DNA of 44,747 nucleotides, taken from assembly GCF_000152885.1 (NCBI RefSeq), contig NZ_CH672407.1, forward strand, positions 10,212 to 54,958, written 5' to 3'. The notes under the pieces are model-generated. The model was not told the DNA's origin. It searched no databases and was given only the letters and a program-made list of their open reading frames with translations. The stretch is from Idiomarina baltica OS145 (GTDB lineage Bacteria; Pseudomonadota; Gammaproteobacteria; Enterobacterales; Alteromonadaceae). Below, in pieces: positions 44,438 to 44,747 of this stretch. The position numbers were made by a program, and so were the translations under genes. How positions within the stretch are numbered: the first letter of the stretch is position 1; each line of letters begins with the position of its first letter.

Positions 44438-44747
44438 ACAAACAATTAGCTTTTATCGCGATAGTCGCCGCCCCCAAGGTTGGGGCGGCTTTTTTTTAGC
44501 CCTATGGATGGCGATTTATATTGGTGGAAAGGTTCCGTTGTGGCTGATAGCTATTGGCGTACTGTTAACGATGACGATATTTATTATTATCGTAATTAAG
44601 TTCCGACCAAAACAGGAAGCTGCGTATTGGGACGGGCGAGAACTCGTTGAAAGGCGTTTTATCTTGCCACCCAAACACTATCTGCTAAATGAACCACCGC
44701 GGGTTGTCCGTCATGAAGCGGATATAGCCGCCGTCGAATTTAGTGAC
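44418..44747 (+). CDS. Unrecognised small membrane protein, 5' part (runs off the window)
   Basis: An open frame from ATG 44418 reaches the window edge (110 codons). Its product begins with polar residues (TTKTSKQTISFYRDSRRPQGWG), then has two hydrophobic segments (FFLALWMAIYIGG and LWLIAIGVLLTMTIFIIIVI), then a soluble part (WDGRELVERRFILPPKHYLL). The start overlaps the acyl-CoA dehydrogenase by 20 nt, and the terminator of that gene lies inside codons 17-27. An internal ATG at 44507, just after the T8 tract, is an alternative start. The late part looks somewhat like a bacterial PH-like domain, but I do not recognise the family. Confidence 0.6.
   Translation, partial: MTTKTSKQTISFYRDSRRPQGWGGFFLALWMAIYIGGKVPLWLIAIGVLLTMTIFIIIVIKFRPKQEAAYWDGRELVERRFILPPKHYLLNEPPRVVRHEADIAAVEFSD
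44467..44497 (+). terminator. Terminator of the acyl-CoA dehydrogenase gene, inside the next ORF
   Basis: An 8-bp GC-only stem (GCCGCCCC 44467-44474 with GGGGCGGC 44482-44489), a 7-nt loop and a T8 tract (44490-44497). It is a very strong rho-independent signature 30 nt after the dehydrogenase stop. It coincides with the reading frame that starts at 44418. Confidence 0.9.

Noticed and set aside
1-44747. CRISPR arrays, tRNA genes, insertion sequences, prophage or defence islands
   Set aside because: Gaps between genes are short, no direct repeat series or tRNA-like fold was seen, and all long frames belong to housekeeping or metabolic families.

Overview
The window is a stretch of ordinary chromosome from a marine-type gammaproteobacterium. 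It is tightly packed, with moderate GC. It carries a carboxynorspermidine polyamine pathway, an FeS-type photolyase, an OprF-like OmpA, and a Kdo transferase joined to a Kdo kinase. Gene neighbourhoods match those of Enterobacterales and Alteromonadales. The protein flavour suggests Idiomarinaceae (Idiomarina or a relative); that is an inference from resemblance, not a measured result. I see no rRNA, tRNA, CRISPR array, insertion sequence, prophage or att site.

Left part (1-13008), nearly all on the minus strand: the 3' end of an unrecognised plus-strand gene; a carboxynorspermidine dehydrogenase/decarboxylase pair; a prolyl-oligopeptidase-family lipoprotein; an NSS transporter followed by tmcA; cnoX followed by zapE; and a gabD/aldehyde dehydrogenase pair. 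Middle part (13009-23160): the RNA helicase deaD behind a structured leader; a flavin reductase / FeS photolyase / Blc lipocalin operon that looks like a light or oxidative-stress unit; a glycosyltransferase joined to the WaaA-KdkA fusion (inner-core LPS); and proBA.

Right part (23161-44747): this keeps the conserved E. coli order yggX-mutY / trmB / hemW-rdgB / yggT-(proC)-yggS / pilT, interrupted by ompA and a K+/H+ antiporter (nhaP2). Downstream of pilT comes a PhoD-like protein whose metal-binding motifs are all altered, then an amidase lipoprotein. Next is a second conserved block, tsaD-plsY-folB-folK-cca, followed by the type II secretion helpers gspA-gspB, a 593-residue acyl-CoA dehydrogenase and a partial membrane protein.

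I found no wholly new multi-gene system. The most interesting items are: (1) the WaaA-KdkA fusion, which would add Kdo and phosphorylate it in one polypeptide; (2) the PhoD-like pseudoenzyme translationally joined to pilT; (3) a prolyl-oligopeptidase-like lipoprotein with Asn at the triad Asp position; (4) several intrinsic terminators placed exactly on the start or stop codons of neighbouring genes; and (5) a possible ECF-type promoter before the photolyase operon.
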